A stretch of DNA of 64,000 bases, taken from positions 1-64,000 of the forward strand of contig CAJUGS010000011.1 in assembly GCA_910586305.1 (NCBI GenBank), read 5' to 3'. This DNA is from an uncultured Duncaniella sp. GTDB taxonomy: Bacteria; Bacteroidota; Bacteroidia; Bacteroidales; Muribaculaceae. The position numbers were made by a program, and so were the translations under genes. Positions 8,388 through 17,388 of this stretch are shown piece after piece. The notes under the pieces were generated by a model. The model was given only the letters and a program-made list of their open reading frames with translations. It was not told where the DNA came from and ran no database searches. Each line of letters starts with the position of its first letter. Position 1 is the stretch's first letter.

Positions 8388-8430
8388 CAATGGCCGTATG
8401 TGTGAGATTTACTCTTGCATACGGCCATTG
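8388..8430. terminator. Hairpin downstream of nqrF
   Basis: CAATGGCCGTATG (8388-8400) pairs perfectly over 13 bases with CATACGGCCATTG (8418-8430) around a 17-base loop. The T-run (8430-8434) is on the plus-strand side, but the position, 36 bases past the nqrF stop, fits a terminator or 3'-end structure for the nqr operon on the minus strand. Confidence 0.6.
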
Positions 8431-8465
8431 TTTTTAGTTGGTCAATATCAATATTTGAGCTGTTG

Positions 8466-9731
8466 TCAGCCTCCGAAGTTGTCGTAGTGTACGGAGGTGG
8501 GATCCACGCCGAGGTCGTCGAGCATTTTGTTGACGGCGGCACTCATAGGGCCGGGTCCGCACATATAGTATTCGATATCTTCTGGATCGGGATGGTTCTT
8601 GAGATATGTCTCATATATGACCTGGTGTACAAAGCCTGCTGTGTATTTCACTCCGGCTGCGTCGGCGGCCGGGTCGGGACGGTCGAGCGCGAGGTGGAAA
8701 TGGAAGTTGGGGAAGTCTTTCTCGAGCTGGAGGAAGTCGTCGAGATAGAACACTTCGTTGAGCGCGCGGGCTCCATAGAAATAGTTCATCACTCGGTCGC
8801 GTGTGCCGAGTGTCTTGGTCATATGCATTATCTGTGCTCTGAGCGGTGCCATTCCGGCGCCACCGCCGATCCACATCATTTCGGCCTTGGAGTCGAAGAT
8901 TGGATGGAAATCTCCGTAGGGCCCGCTCATTCTCACTTTGTCGCCGGGCTTGAGTGTGAATATATAGCTTGATGCTATGCCTGGCATCACATCCTGGAAT
9001 CCGGTCTGAGGTTTGGGGCGGAATGGAGGTGTGGCTATACGGACGGTGAGCATTATGCGGTCTCCTTCGGCCGGATAGTTTGCCATGGAGTAGGCTCTCA
9101 CAGTGGTCTCGGTATTGCGGCATTTTAGGCCGAACAGTCCGAATTTCTCCCATGCGGGAAGATATTCGTCGCCGATGGAGGCTTTGTCGATGTCCTTGTC
9201 GTAGTCCATCTCGTATTCCGGGATTTTTATCTGGGCGTATGAACCCGGTATAAAGTCCATGTGAGCACCTGGAGGGAGGGCGACTATGAACTCCTTGATG
9301 AATGTAGCTACATTCTTGTTGGAGATAACCTCGCATTCCCATTCCTTGACATCGAGTGCCGATGCGGGTATGCCGATATTGATGTCCTCTTTGACCTTCA
9401 CCTGGCAGCCGAGTCGCCAGTGATCCTGCTGCTCTTTGCGTGAGAAGTGGACTTTCTCGGTGGGGAGTATGTCGCCGCCACCGGTGTAGACCTGGCATTT
9501 GCACTGTCCGCAGCTGCCTTTCCCGCCACAGGCCGACGGGAGGAAGATGTTGTGGTCGGCGAGGGTTGAGAGGAGCGGTTTGCCGGAGTCGGCGTCGATC
9601 ACGGTGTCATTGTTTATGGTGATTTTCACCTTGCCCGAATGGACGAGATATTTTTTGGCGATGAGCAGGATAATCACGAGCAATAATGTGATTGCCAGGA
9701 ATATGCACACGCCTGTAAGTATCGTCAGCAT
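8466..9731 (-). CDS. nqrF: Na+-translocating NADH:quinone reductase subunit F
   Basis: NqrF is the entry point of the sodium pump. It oxidises NADH with FAD and passes electrons to a [2Fe-2S] cluster. The 421-residue protein has an N-terminal membrane anchor (about 3-27), a ferredoxin domain with the cluster cysteines in SACGGKGSCGQC and a later LGCQV, the flavin motif RAYSMANYP, and the NADH-binding GGGAGMAPLRAQ near residue 290. Length is close to that of characterised NqrF. It is the last gene of the operon, 45 bases after nqrE. Confidence 0.97.
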   Translation of the reverse strand: MLTILTGVCIFLAITLLLVIILLIAKKYLVHSGKVKITINNDTVIDADSGKPLLSTLADHNIFLPSACGGKGSCGQCKCQVYTGGGDILPTEKVHFSRKEQQDHWRLGCQVKVKEDINIGIPASALDVKEWECEVISNKNVATFIKEFIVALPPGAHMDFIPGSYAQIKIPEYEMDYDKDIDKASIGDEYLPAWEKFGLFGLKCRNTETTVRAYSMANYPAEGDRIMLTVRIATPPFRPKPQTGFQDVMPGIASSYIFTLKPGDKVRMSGPYGDFHPIFDSKAEMMWIGGGAGMAPLRAQIMHMTKTLGTRDRVMNYFYGARALNEVFYLDDFLQLEKDFPNFHFHLALDRPDPAADAAGVKYTAGFVHQVIYETYLKNHPDPEDIEYYMCGPGPMSAAVNKMLDDLGVDPTSVHYDNFGG

Positions 9732-9776
9732 TGGAAATATGTATTTTTACGTGTTAACTTGTGGATTTGATTGTCG

Positions 9777-10394
9777 TTAGATCTTGATGCCGAGGAAGCT
9801 CATGAAGGCTATGCCCATCAGCGCGGTGAGGATGAAAGTGATACCAACGCCGCGGAGTGGTCCCGGAATGTTGGAGTAGACCGCGAGGCGCTCACGTATA
9901 GCCGCTATGGCTGTAATGGCAAGAAGCCATCCGAGACCCCATCCGCCACCGGCGCAAACCGCTGTCCAGATGCTGGGAAAATCGCGCTGCTGCATGAATA
10001 GCGAGCCTCCGAGAATGGCGCAGTTGACTGCGATGAGAGGCAGGAAGATACCGAGCGACGAGTATAGGGCGGGGGAGTACTTCTCCACAGCCATCTCGAC
10101 GAGTTGGGTCATGGATGCAATCACTGCAATGAACATAATGAGCGAGAGGAAGCTGAGGTCTACCGAGGCGAACTCTTCGCCAAGCCAGCTCAGCGCGCCG
10201 GGACGAAGCACGTAGTTCTCGAGAAGGTAGTTTACAGGGAGAGTCACCACCAGCATGAATGTGACGGCGATACCGAGGCCGAAGGCGGTCTTCACGTTCT
10301 TTGATACGGCAATGAATGAGCACATTCCGAGGAAGTATGCGAATATCATGTTGTCGACAAAGATCGACCTGATGAATATGTTGAGATTTTCCAT
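9777..10394 (-). CDS. nqrE: Na+-translocating NADH:quinone reductase subunit E
   Basis: NqrE is a small integral membrane subunit of the sodium-pumping NADH:quinone reductase. The 205-residue protein is almost entirely hydrophobic, with about six membrane segments, and has the family N-terminus ENLNIFIRSIFVDNMIFAYF and the conserved segment GGSLFMQQRDF. NqrE and NqrD are homologous inverted-topology partners. It lies between nqrD and nqrF at operon spacing. Confidence 0.96.
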   Translation of the reverse strand: MENLNIFIRSIFVDNMIFAYFLGMCSFIAVSKNVKTAFGLGIAVTFMLVVTLPVNYLLENYVLRPGALSWLGEEFASVDLSFLSLIMFIAVIASMTQLVEMAVEKYSPALYSSLGIFLPLIAVNCAILGGSLFMQQRDFPSIWTAVCAGGGWGLGWLLAITAIAAIRERLAVYSNIPGPLRGVGITFILTALMGIAFMSFLGIKI

Positions 10395-10421
10395 ATTGTG
10401 TCAATTTGTGTCGGGTGGGGG

Positions 10422-11048
10422 TTACTGTTCCTGCAGGTCCTTGTTGATTGAACGCTGCACCCAGATGATGCAGGCTACCACAATGAGGGCCATGGGGGGA
10501 AGAATCATTAGGCCGTTGTTGACGTATCCGGCATCATAAAAGCTCTGTGGAATCACGCGCAGTCCAAGGAGGGTGCCACTTCCGAGAAGTTCGCGGAAGA
10601 AGCCGACGATGACGAGTATGACGGCATAGCCGAGGCCGTTGCCGACACCGTCAAGAAACGAAGGCCATGGTTTGTTGCCCATAGCGAATGCCTCGAGACG
10701 GCCCATGAGGATGCAGTTGGTGATGATAAGTCCGATAAACACCGAGAGCTGCTTGGATGCATCGTAGGCGAATGCTTTGAGCACCTGGTCGACGATGACC
10801 ACGAGTCCGGCCACCACCACAAGTTGCACGATGATGCGAATGTTGGTGGGAATTGTGTTGCGGATGAGCGATATGATGACGTTGGCGAAGGCCAGGACAG
10901 CTATGACCGATATGCCCATGACGATGGCCGGTTCGAGCTTTGCCGTTACCGCAAGCACTGAGCAGATGCCGAGCACCTGGACGACTACGGGATTGTTCTT
11001 GGAGAGCGGGTTGAACAATACTTCTTTATTACTTGTTTTTTCTGCCAT
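10422..11048 (-). CDS. nqrD: Na+-translocating NADH:quinone reductase subunit D
   Basis: NqrD is a six-helix membrane subunit that forms the core of the sodium pump with NqrE. The 208-residue protein has the family start FNPLSKNNPVVVQVLGICS, and the segments IVDQVLKAFAYD and NCILMGRLEAFAM. The gap to nqrE is 27 bases and to nqrC 41 bases, in a single minus-strand operon. Confidence 0.96.
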   Translation of the reverse strand: MAEKTSNKEVLFNPLSKNNPVVVQVLGICSVLAVTAKLEPAIVMGISVIAVLAFANVIISLIRNTIPTNIRIIVQLVVVAGLVVIVDQVLKAFAYDASKQLSVFIGLIITNCILMGRLEAFAMGNKPWPSFLDGVGNGLGYAVILVIVGFFRELLGSGTLLGLRVIPQSFYDAGYVNNGLMILPPMALIVVACIIWVQRSINKDLQEQ

Positions 11049-11089
11049 GATAGCTGAATTGTTGTGGGTAGTTGTGAGGTGTATTCGGT

Positions 11090-11794
11090 TTATTCGCTAA
11101 GTTTCTGGAGGAAGCGACGGTAGGGGGTCAGGCAGTTGTCGAGCATTGCTCCTACACCTTTAGATGTGATAGTGCCTCCTGATATTCCGTCCACGTAGTC
11201 TTCTCCGTTCATAGGCTGTTGTCCGGCTTTGACGACGGTGACAGGATGGAAGCGTCCGTTCTTAAATACCTGTTTGCCCTTGAACTGGTCGGAGAATGCC
11301 GCTTTTTCAATCTCCGCACCGAGTCCCGGAGTTTCTCCCTGGTGGGCGAAGTATGCTCCATAGATCGTGCTTCCGTCAGAGTCAAAGGCTACGTAACCCC
11401 AGATTGGACCCCAAAGGCCGGCTCCGTAGACCGGAAGGATGTACTTTGTGGCGCCGTCGGGGGTGGTGCAGACGAATACCGGAAGTTCTCGGCGGTCGGC
11501 CGGAAGCTTGCTTTGGTTGGCAATGTTTACGTCAAAAGCCTTGACTCCTTCAATCGGGTTGCCTTGTTCGTTTACCACGAGCTGGGTGGTGATATATTTA
11601 TCAAAGTCAGCTACGACTTCTCCTTTGGCCGGGGTGATGAGTGCGGCCGCAAGAATCTGGCCCATTTTGTCGGCGTTGACATTCTCCTGCTGTTTGTCCT
11701 TGAGGGCGAGCGAAGTAGCCGCGAGGGCTGTCCCCACCAGGACCACGAGCACGATGATGTAGATTATAGTATAAGTGTTGCTTTGCTTGTTCAT
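11090..11794 (-). CDS. nqrC: Na+-translocating NADH:quinone reductase subunit C
   Basis: NqrC carries a covalently bound FMN on the periplasmic side of the pump. The 234-residue protein has one N-terminal membrane helix (about 9-30) and the flavinylation motif SGGTITSKGV near residue 205, in which the threonine is the attachment residue (family SGAT-type motif, here SGGT). Other subunits flank it in the standard A-B-C-D-E-F order. Flavinylation needs ApbE, which is not in this window. Confidence 0.95.
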   Translation of the reverse strand: MNKQSNTYTIIYIIVLVVLVGTALAATSLALKDKQQENVNADKMGQILAAALITPAKGEVVADFDKYITTQLVVNEQGNPIEGVKAFDVNIANQSKLPADRRELPVFVCTTPDGATKYILPVYGAGLWGPIWGYVAFDSDGSTIYGAYFAHQGETPGLGAEIEKAAFSDQFKGKQVFKNGRFHPVTVVKAGQQPMNGEDYVDGISGGTITSKGVGAMLDNCLTPYRRFLQKLSE

Positions 11795-11826
11795 AGTTCA
11801 AAGTCAGTGTGATGTGGAGGTGAGGT

Positions 11827-13035
11827 TCAAGCGCGGGCACGCAGACGGCGGCGGCGACGTGAGATGTTGGACTGGACCACGCAGTAGTCGATGAGCGGCG
11901 CGAGTGCGTTGGCAAGCAGGACTGCAAGCATCGCTCCTTCGGGATAGCCGTTGTTGTAGGTGCGGATAAGCACTGCTACTACGCCGACAAGGAACCCGTA
12001 GACGTATTTACCGGCTCCGGTGCGAGCGGCTGTCACGGGGTCGGTGGCCATAAATACGGCAGCGAAGGCGAATCCTCCGTAGAGCAGCTGGTCAATTGGG
12101 GAAAGGAATGATGCGGGGTAGGCTGGGGTGTGGAAGGTATTGGCTACCCATCCCATCAGCAGGCCGCCCACGACTACGCTCAGCATAATGCGCCATGACG
12201 CAATGCTGGTGAAAAGGAGTATGGCGGCTCCGATGAGTATGCACAGTGTGGATGTCTCTCCGAACGATCCCGGTATAAGTCCAATGAATGCGTCCATGGC
12301 TGAGATGGCATCGCCTCTAAGATTGAGCAACTCGAGCTTGTCGCCGGTGAATGAGGCGATTTGGCCGAGAGGAGTGGCTCCGGTGAAGCCGTCGGGAAGG
12401 TCGTTGCCAAGGCCTAAGATGCTGCGCGATGCAACGAATACTTTGTCGCCGCTCATTTGTGCCGGATATGCGAAGAAGAGGAAGGCTCGGGTGACAAGTG
12501 CTACATTAAACACATTGTAGCCGGTTCCGCCAAATACTTCCTTGACGAAAATTACCGAGAATGCTGTGGCTACGGCGAGCATCCAAAGAGGGGTCTCGAC
12601 CGGGCATATGAGAGGAATGAGTATTCCTGTTACAAGAAATCCTTCCTGTATTTCCTCTCTACGCCACTGGGCTACGGCGAATTCTATACCAAGGCCTACG
12701 ACGTAGGCCACGAGGATACGGGGGAGTACTGCCAGAAAGCCATAGGCCATAAGCTGCCAGAAGGGGAACTCCGTGGCTCCGGCTGCAAGCCAGTTCTGGT
12801 AGCCGGTGTTGTACATACCGAAGAGCAGGCATGGCATGAGGGCAAGCACCATTATGATCATGATGCGTTTTGAATCGAGGCTGTCGTGGATATTTACAGC
12901 TCCAGGCCCGGATGTTGTATTTGGGGTAAAAAGAAAGGTTTCAAACCCGTCGAACACGCTTTGGAAGCTTTGGAGCTTGCCGCCAGGCTCGAAGTTGGGT
13001 TTGATGTTGTTCAGATATTTTCTTAACGTTTTCAT
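11827..13035 (-). CDS. nqrB: Na+-translocating NADH:quinone reductase subunit B
   Basis: NqrB is the large membrane subunit, with covalently bound FMN and riboflavin, thought to form part of the sodium path. The 402-residue protein has about ten membrane segments and the flavinylation motif GFTGATPLGQ. I chose the ATG at 13035, which gives MKTLRKYLNNIKPNFEPGGK, matching the family N-terminus. The earlier ATG at 13080 would add 15 unrelated residues and overlap nqrA. It lies 34 bases after nqrA. Confidence 0.95.
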   Translation of the reverse strand: MKTLRKYLNNIKPNFEPGGKLQSFQSVFDGFETFLFTPNTTSGPGAVNIHDSLDSKRIMIIMVLALMPCLLFGMYNTGYQNWLAAGATEFPFWQLMAYGFLAVLPRILVAYVVGLGIEFAVAQWRREEIQEGFLVTGILIPLICPVETPLWMLAVATAFSVIFVKEVFGGTGYNVFNVALVTRAFLFFAYPAQMSGDKVFVASRSILGLGNDLPDGFTGATPLGQIASFTGDKLELLNLRGDAISAMDAFIGLIPGSFGETSTLCILIGAAILLFTSIASWRIMLSVVVGGLLMGWVANTFHTPAYPASFLSPIDQLLYGGFAFAAVFMATDPVTAARTGAGKYVYGFLVGVVAVLIRTYNNGYPEGAMLAVLLANALAPLIDYCVVQSNISRRRRRLRARA

Positions 13036-13069
13036 TTTGTTTTTATTGGAATGAAGGGGAGAGCTGCTG

Positions 13070-14407
13070 TTACACTTCACTGCGCAGATAGTCCAATCCC
13101 TGGCGCACGATACGCTGGAGCTCTATTTTGGATGGGTCGGCGTATTCGGCAAGCGCGAAATCTTCTGGCGCTACCTCATAGATGCCGAGTGCTTCCATCT
13201 GATCGATATCCTTGGCAATGACGGCTTTTATGAGATATTCCGGCAGAATGTCCATGGGGAAGTATCGGTCGTAGATTTCCGACATTATCATGGCTCGGCG
13301 GCCACCCTGGAGGCGTGCGTCGGGAGTGAAGTTTTTCCCAAAGAAACGGCCAATGAACGACGGACTTACGCTCATCTTGCGCGGACTAACAGAGGCCCAT
13401 CCCATAAATTCGTCGGCATCGCTTCCCTCGGGTATTACTGTGACCTGTCGATAGGGATAGCGTAGGAAGCCGTCGATACCTTCGGGAGAACCTGTCAGTA
13501 CATTTCCGGAAATCACGCGCACGGGATGCCCGCTATTGGATATGTCTGACTTAACAAGGTCTGCGAGGTCTGCGCCGGGTACGGTCTCTACTACTTTTGT
13601 CTCGACAAGTTCGCTACCGGTGAGGGCTACGGTGACTTTGGGGCTGATGGTTCCGTTGGTCATGAGCGATCCTATTTTTGCAAGAGTTATCGCGTCAAGG
13701 GTCCATATTGTCTCTCCCTTGCTCACGGGAGCGATGTTTGCAGCTTGGACTCCGGCGTTGCCGGCGGGATGGAGTTGGTTAAATTCCACCATTTCCGCGC
13801 CGTCGATGTCTGGCAAGCTGGAACCTTTTTTTACACCTATATATATATGCCCGTCTGTGAGGCGGGAGAGCGTTTTCACTCCAGCCTTGAGATTTTCGAC
13901 ATTGATTATCGAGGATTTCTCCATGTCGAGCGCGAGCGGCGCTGTGTCCATAGCTGTGACAAATATGTCACGTGGCACGGAGTCGCCGGTCGGGACGATG
14001 TCGTAGGGCCGCTGGCGAAGCATGGCCCATAATCCGGCGCGCTTGAGTATGTGTCTTGTCTCTGCCGGAGTTGTCGGGGTAGGGTAGGCGATTGGTAGGA
14101 CATCCGACGAACCAGTTTTGATAACCACGCGCTCTATTTTGCGTCTTGCTCCTCGGACAATACTTTCGACGGTTCCCTCTACGGGCGAGACAATTGTGAT
14201 GTCTGTGTCGGTCTTGTCGTGCATGATAGGCTGTCCGATTCCTACGGTTTCGCCTTCGGCCACGTCAAGCTTTGGAGTAAACCCCGGGAAGTCGTCTGGA
14301 ATGACAGCTATCCGCGATGGGTATATGTCTGTCTTGACCTCGGTCGATGACAGACCTCCCGCAAGGCTAAGATTTAAGCCTTTCTTCAGATTGATGGTCC
14401 TTCTCAT
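13070..14407 (-). CDS. nqrA: Na+-translocating NADH:quinone reductase subunit A
   Basis: NqrA is the peripheral cytoplasmic subunit implicated in quinone interaction. The 445-residue protein begins MRRTINLKKGLNLSLAGG, typical of the family, has a biotinyl/lipoyl-like fold in its first 130 residues, and shows the conserved segments GAEMVEFNQLHPAGNAG-like (reading DGAEMVEFNQLHPAGNAG) and FPMDILPEYLIKA. It is the first gene of the operon. The frame extends upstream to 14479, but family alignment places the start at 14407. Confidence 0.95.
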   Translation of the reverse strand: MRRTINLKKGLNLSLAGGLSSTEVKTDIYPSRIAVIPDDFPGFTPKLDVAEGETVGIGQPIMHDKTDTDITIVSPVEGTVESIVRGARRKIERVVIKTGSSDVLPIAYPTPTTPAETRHILKRAGLWAMLRQRPYDIVPTGDSVPRDIFVTAMDTAPLALDMEKSSIINVENLKAGVKTLSRLTDGHIYIGVKKGSSLPDIDGAEMVEFNQLHPAGNAGVQAANIAPVSKGETIWTLDAITLAKIGSLMTNGTISPKVTVALTGSELVETKVVETVPGADLADLVKSDISNSGHPVRVISGNVLTGSPEGIDGFLRYPYRQVTVIPEGSDADEFMGWASVSPRKMSVSPSFIGRFFGKNFTPDARLQGGRRAMIMSEIYDRYFPMDILPEYLIKAVIAKDIDQMEALGIYEVAPEDFALAEYADPSKIELQRIVRQGLDYLRSEV

Positions 14408-14550
14408 TGAGATGTTTTGAAAAATGTACCTGTTGAAATAGTATGATGTGTCAGTTGTGGATTGTGCCGCGAAAATCATTCAGATGCGCGACGCAAGTCT
14501 TTTTTTCGAAAGAGATGTTGCTACGGACGCACCTCTTCTAAAACAAGTAG

Positions 14551-14558
14551 CAAAGATA
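14551..14558 (-). promoter_or_regulatory. -7 box of the nqr operon promoter
   Basis: The minus strand reads TATCTTTG, an exact match to TAnnTTTG, 144 bases upstream of the nqrA ATG. No exact TTTG is seen at the proper distance upstream. Confidence 0.5.
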
Positions 14559-14682
14559 ATGAATATATTTAAATATTTTTAAGTTTGTTAAGTGAAAAAT
14601 ATCAAATGAGGAATAAAAACAATAATAACCCTCAAATCTTTGCTTATTTTAGGAGAACGATGAGAAAAAAAGAATGGAAAGT

Positions 14683-14714
14683 TTTGGAAACATCGAAATA
14701 TAATTTTAATTTTG
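14683..14714 (+). promoter_or_regulatory. Consensus promoter of the exbB-exbD-exbD-tonB operon
   Basis: TTTG (14683-14686), a 20-base spacer and TAATTTTG (14707-14714) match the Bacteroidetes promoter consensus exactly. The predicted transcription start near 14721 leaves a 5' leader of about 285 bases before exbB. Confidence 0.75.
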
Positions 14715-14826
14715 CATATCGTTTTGAAGTCACTCCATGCGGAATGAGATTAAATCGATACCATGTGAATAATAATATGCATTACTAACCCACTTATCTG
14801 AATCAGTCACAATTATTACCTCGCTC

Positions 14827-14898
14827 ATGTCTGATCCGCTGTGTTGGACTTACCGGCGCTTCGTCGCGCAGAAGAGAATCAATGAATGCGGCTATTGA
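14827..14898 (+). CDS. Possible 23-residue leader ORF upstream of exbB
   Basis: An ATG at 14827 opens a 23-codon frame ending at TGA 14896-14898, within the predicted exbB leader. The peptide would begin MSDPLCWTYRRF. There is no recognisable ribosome site or homology, so this is only a candidate leader peptide; the frame could equally be accidental. Confidence 0.2.
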   Translation: MSDPLCWTYRRFVAQKRINECGY

Positions 14899-15005
14899 AA
14901 ACACACACTCGATGAACGACAGCAGAGCGCAATCAAGAAAGAATCATCAAAACTAATAATCACAACTAATAAACCTCTAAAAACAGTAATTTTTTAAAGA
15001 AAATT

Positions 15006-15824
15006 ATGGAAGCTCAAAAGACCTCCGCAAAGCCTGTAAAGGCAGAAAAGCAGGGCAGCAATGTTGCCGGCATCAAGAACGCCTTCCTCGTGATCCTCGC
15101 TTGTCTCGTAGTGGCAGTTTGCCTCTTCGTGTTCTGGTTCGGACATGAGTCTCACTTCGAAGAAGGTCATCCCATTGACCTTTGGGGTACCATCTACAAG
15201 GGCGGTTTCATCGTGCCTATTCTCCAGACTCTCTTCCTCACTGTAATCGTTCTTTCTGTTGAACGTTGGATCGCCCTCTCTTCCGCTAAGGGTAAAGGCT
15301 CAATCGAGAAGTTCGTAGCAGGCGTTAAGAAGTGCCTCGCCGCCAACAATATCGCCGGAGCCAAGGAACTCTGCAAAAACCAGAAGGGTTCAGTTGCCGC
15401 TGTAGTAGCTGCCGCTCTTAACTCCTACGAGGAAATGGACAAGAACACTGTTCTCACCAAGGAGCAGAAGATTGCCAACCTTCAGAAGACTGTTGAAGAA
15501 GCTACCGCTCTCGAAATGCCCGCTCTCCAGCAGAACCTCCCCATCGTGGCAACTCTCACCACTCTCGGTACTCTTGTCGGTCTTCTCGGTACTGTAATCG
15601 GTATGATCAAGTCGTTCCAGGCTCTTGCTGCTTCTGGTGCTCCTGACTCAACCGAGCTCTCTACCGGTATTTCCGAGGCTCTTATCAACACCGCCTTCGG
15701 TATCGCCACAGGTGCTTTCGCTGTAATCTCCTACAACTTCTACACCAACAAGATCGACAACCTTACCTACGCTATCGACGAGATCGGCTTCTCTATCGTG
15801 CAGACTTTCGCCGCCAGCCACTAA
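15006..15824 (+). CDS. exbB: MotA/TolQ/ExbB proton channel family protein
   Basis: This 272-residue inner-membrane protein would form the proton channel that energises TonB. It has a lysine-rich N-terminus, membrane helices near residues 24-45 and 60-82, a cytoplasmic stretch, and two C-terminal helices around NLPIVATLTTLGTLVGLLGT and the segment INTAFGIATGAFAV, the ExbB/TolQ signature region. It leads a four-gene operon with two exbD genes and tonB, spaced 45, 5 and 47 bases apart. Its codon use (many CTC, TCC and CGC-type codons) suggests high expression. Confidence 0.92.
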   Translation: MEAQKTSAKPVKAEKQGSNVAGIKNAFLVILACLVVAVCLFVFWFGHESHFEEGHPIDLWGTIYKGGFIVPILQTLFLTVIVLSVERWIALSSAKGKGSIEKFVAGVKKCLAANNIAGAKELCKNQKGSVAAVVAAALNSYEEMDKNTVLTKEQKIANLQKTVEEATALEMPALQQNLPIVATLTTLGTLVGLLGTVIGMIKSFQALAASGAPDSTELSTGISEALINTAFGIATGAFAVISYNFYTNKIDNLTYAIDEIGFSIVQTFAASH

Positions 15825-15869
15825 TCCCCTATTACATATCACTATAACACATTCTATCGATAACGTAAT

Positions 15870-16586
15870 ATGGGAAAAGTAAAAATTAAGAGAAAAAGCA
15901 CCCTCATCGACATGACGGCGATGAGTGACGTGACTGTGCTCTTGCTTACTTTCTTCATGTTGACATCGACCTTCCTTCAGAAGGAGCCTGTAACAGTGCT
16001 TACACCTTCTTCTGTCTCGGAGCAGAAAGTGCCTACTGCCAACCTGGCATCGGTGCTTGTCAGCCCCGAAGGTAAAGTCTTCATCTCCATTGCCGGCGAT
16101 GCCGACTCCGATACAAAGGATACATGGGGATCAGAGGCTCTTCGCAAGACTATCCTCGATGAAGCAGTAACCCTCTACAATAAGCAGCATCCGAACAATC
16201 AGATACAGCTTACAGCACAGGACCGCGAGTCATTCTCGAAAATCAATATGTTCGGAGTTCCATTCCAGGTACTCCACCAGTTCCTCAATATGTCGCAGAC
16301 CGAACAGGATAAGTTTATCTCCGACATGACCCAGAAAGGTGTTGGTATTCCTATCAACGATAATAAGGATATGGACCACCTGAACGAGTTTCAGATCTGG
16401 ATGCGCGCTATCTACAACTCAGGTAACGACAACCTCCAGAAGGCAATGAAGAAAGGCGAGGGTATCGCCGTCAAGGCCGACAAGGACACCCCCTATGACA
16501 TTGTTCATGACGTTCTTGACAATCTTCAGACCCTTAAGATGAACCGTTTCAGCATCATGACAGCTTTAAAAACTGAGCAAGAATAA
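15870..16586 (+). CDS. exbD: ExbD/TolR family biopolymer transport protein (first copy)
   Basis: ExbD couples proton flow through ExbB to TonB. The 238-residue protein has a short basic N-terminus, then a membrane helix with the conserved aspartate in MSDVTVLLLTFFML, followed by a periplasmic domain. It is longer than the typical 140-residue ExbD; the extra length lies in the periplasmic part (about residues 90-220). A second, different exbD follows after only 5 bases. Two unlike ExbD subunits next to one ExbB is a recurring Bacteroidetes arrangement. Confidence 0.88.
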   Translation: MGKVKIKRKSTLIDMTAMSDVTVLLLTFFMLTSTFLQKEPVTVLTPSSVSEQKVPTANLASVLVSPEGKVFISIAGDADSDTKDTWGSEALRKTILDEAVTLYNKQHPNNQIQLTAQDRESFSKINMFGVPFQVLHQFLNMSQTEQDKFISDMTQKGVGIPINDNKDMDHLNEFQIWMRAIYNSGNDNLQKAMKKGEGIAVKADKDTPYDIVHDVLDNLQTLKMNRFSIMTALKTEQE

Positions 16587-16591
16587 TCATT

Positions 16592-17341
16592 ATGGCACAG
16601 ATTGAACAATCAGACAACGGCAAAAAGAAAAAAGGTGCCCAAAAGAAAATGTCGATCCATGTGGACTTCACCCCCATGGTGGACATGAATATGCTTCTGA
16701 TTACATTCTTCATGCTTTGTACCACTATGATTAAGTCTCAGACTCTGACCATCTCCCTTCCCTCTAATGATAAGGTAGAGCAGGCCGAGAAAAACAAAGC
16801 TAAAGAATCGGAAGCCATCACACTCATTCTGACTACCGAACGCAATGCCAACGGCGAAGTTAAGAAAGACGACGCCGGACGCCCGATGAACACCGTATAT
16901 TTCTATGAAGGTATGCCCGAAATAGCCGATGCCGATGGCGACGGTCTTATCGACAATACCAAGCTCAAGGCTGAGCATTTCATTGGAAACGACGGCAAAA
17001 TCAAGCAAGGCATCCGCAAGATCCTCCATGACCGTAACAAGCAGGTGCTTGAGAAAATCGAGGTGGAAAAGACACGCTGGCGTAATAAGGAGTTTGCTCC
17101 CGGCAACTCCGAGGCCAACGACTCTATCTACCAGGCTCGTGCCCGCGAGATTCGCAACGACTCCACTCTCACCCGTCCTGTTGTTATTATCAAGGCCGCT
17201 CCCGAGGCTTCATGGGAAAGCCTGATTTCCGCACTTGACGAAATGCAGATCAATCAGATTTCAAGATATCAGATTGACAACATCAATCAGGTCGACTCAG
17301 TGCTCATTCTTGATTATCTCAAGAAGAATCCTTCGAAGTAA
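16592..17341 (+). CDS. exbD: ExbD/TolR family biopolymer transport protein (second copy)
   Basis: This 249-residue protein has a lysine-rich N-terminus and a single membrane helix with the proton-path aspartate in FTPMVDMNMLLITFFML. A long periplasmic region follows, containing a stretch DADGDGLIDN that resembles a calcium-binding loop. It differs clearly from the preceding ExbD, so the pair is an old duplication rather than a recent one. It probably forms a heteromeric complex with the first copy, ExbB and TonB. Confidence 0.87.
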   Translation: MAQIEQSDNGKKKKGAQKKMSIHVDFTPMVDMNMLLITFFMLCTTMIKSQTLTISLPSNDKVEQAEKNKAKESEAITLILTTERNANGEVKKDDAGRPMNTVYFYEGMPEIADADGDGLIDNTKLKAEHFIGNDGKIKQGIRKILHDRNKQVLEKIEVEKTRWRNKEFAPGNSEANDSIYQARAREIRNDSTLTRPVVIIKAAPEASWESLISALDEMQINQISRYQIDNINQVDSVLILDYLKKNPSK

Positions 17342-17388
17342 TCTGTCGATGAAAGTAATATATTAACCTGAAAAATCGCTTACGAAAT

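Larger units (their letters stand above)
8108..8465. other. Intergenic region between nqrF and the glycogen cluster
   Basis: These 358 bases have no credible gene. They hold, from high to low coordinates, a hairpin after nqrF (8388-8430), a -7 promoter box for the glycogen cluster on the minus strand (8317-8324), a small inverted repeat, AAATTCACGAATTT (8283-8296), and a pentanucleotide repeat (8201-8245) that would lie in the mRNA leader. Confidence 0.6.
14408..15005. other. Divergent intergenic region between nqrA and exbB
   Basis: This 598-base AT-rich stretch separates the minus-strand nqr operon from the plus-strand exb operon. It holds a -7 box for nqrA (14551-14558), a consensus promoter for exbB (14683-14714), a roughly 285-base exbB leader, and a 23-codon frame inside that leader (14827-14898). 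I see no credible larger gene; the 67-codon frame at 14585-14788 has unconvincing composition and spans the promoter. Confidence 0.6.

Noticed and set aside
14585..14788. 67-codon plus-strand frame upstream of exbB
   Set aside because: It is rich in Asn and Lys from AT-rich DNA, contains the exbB promoter and has no recognisable domain.
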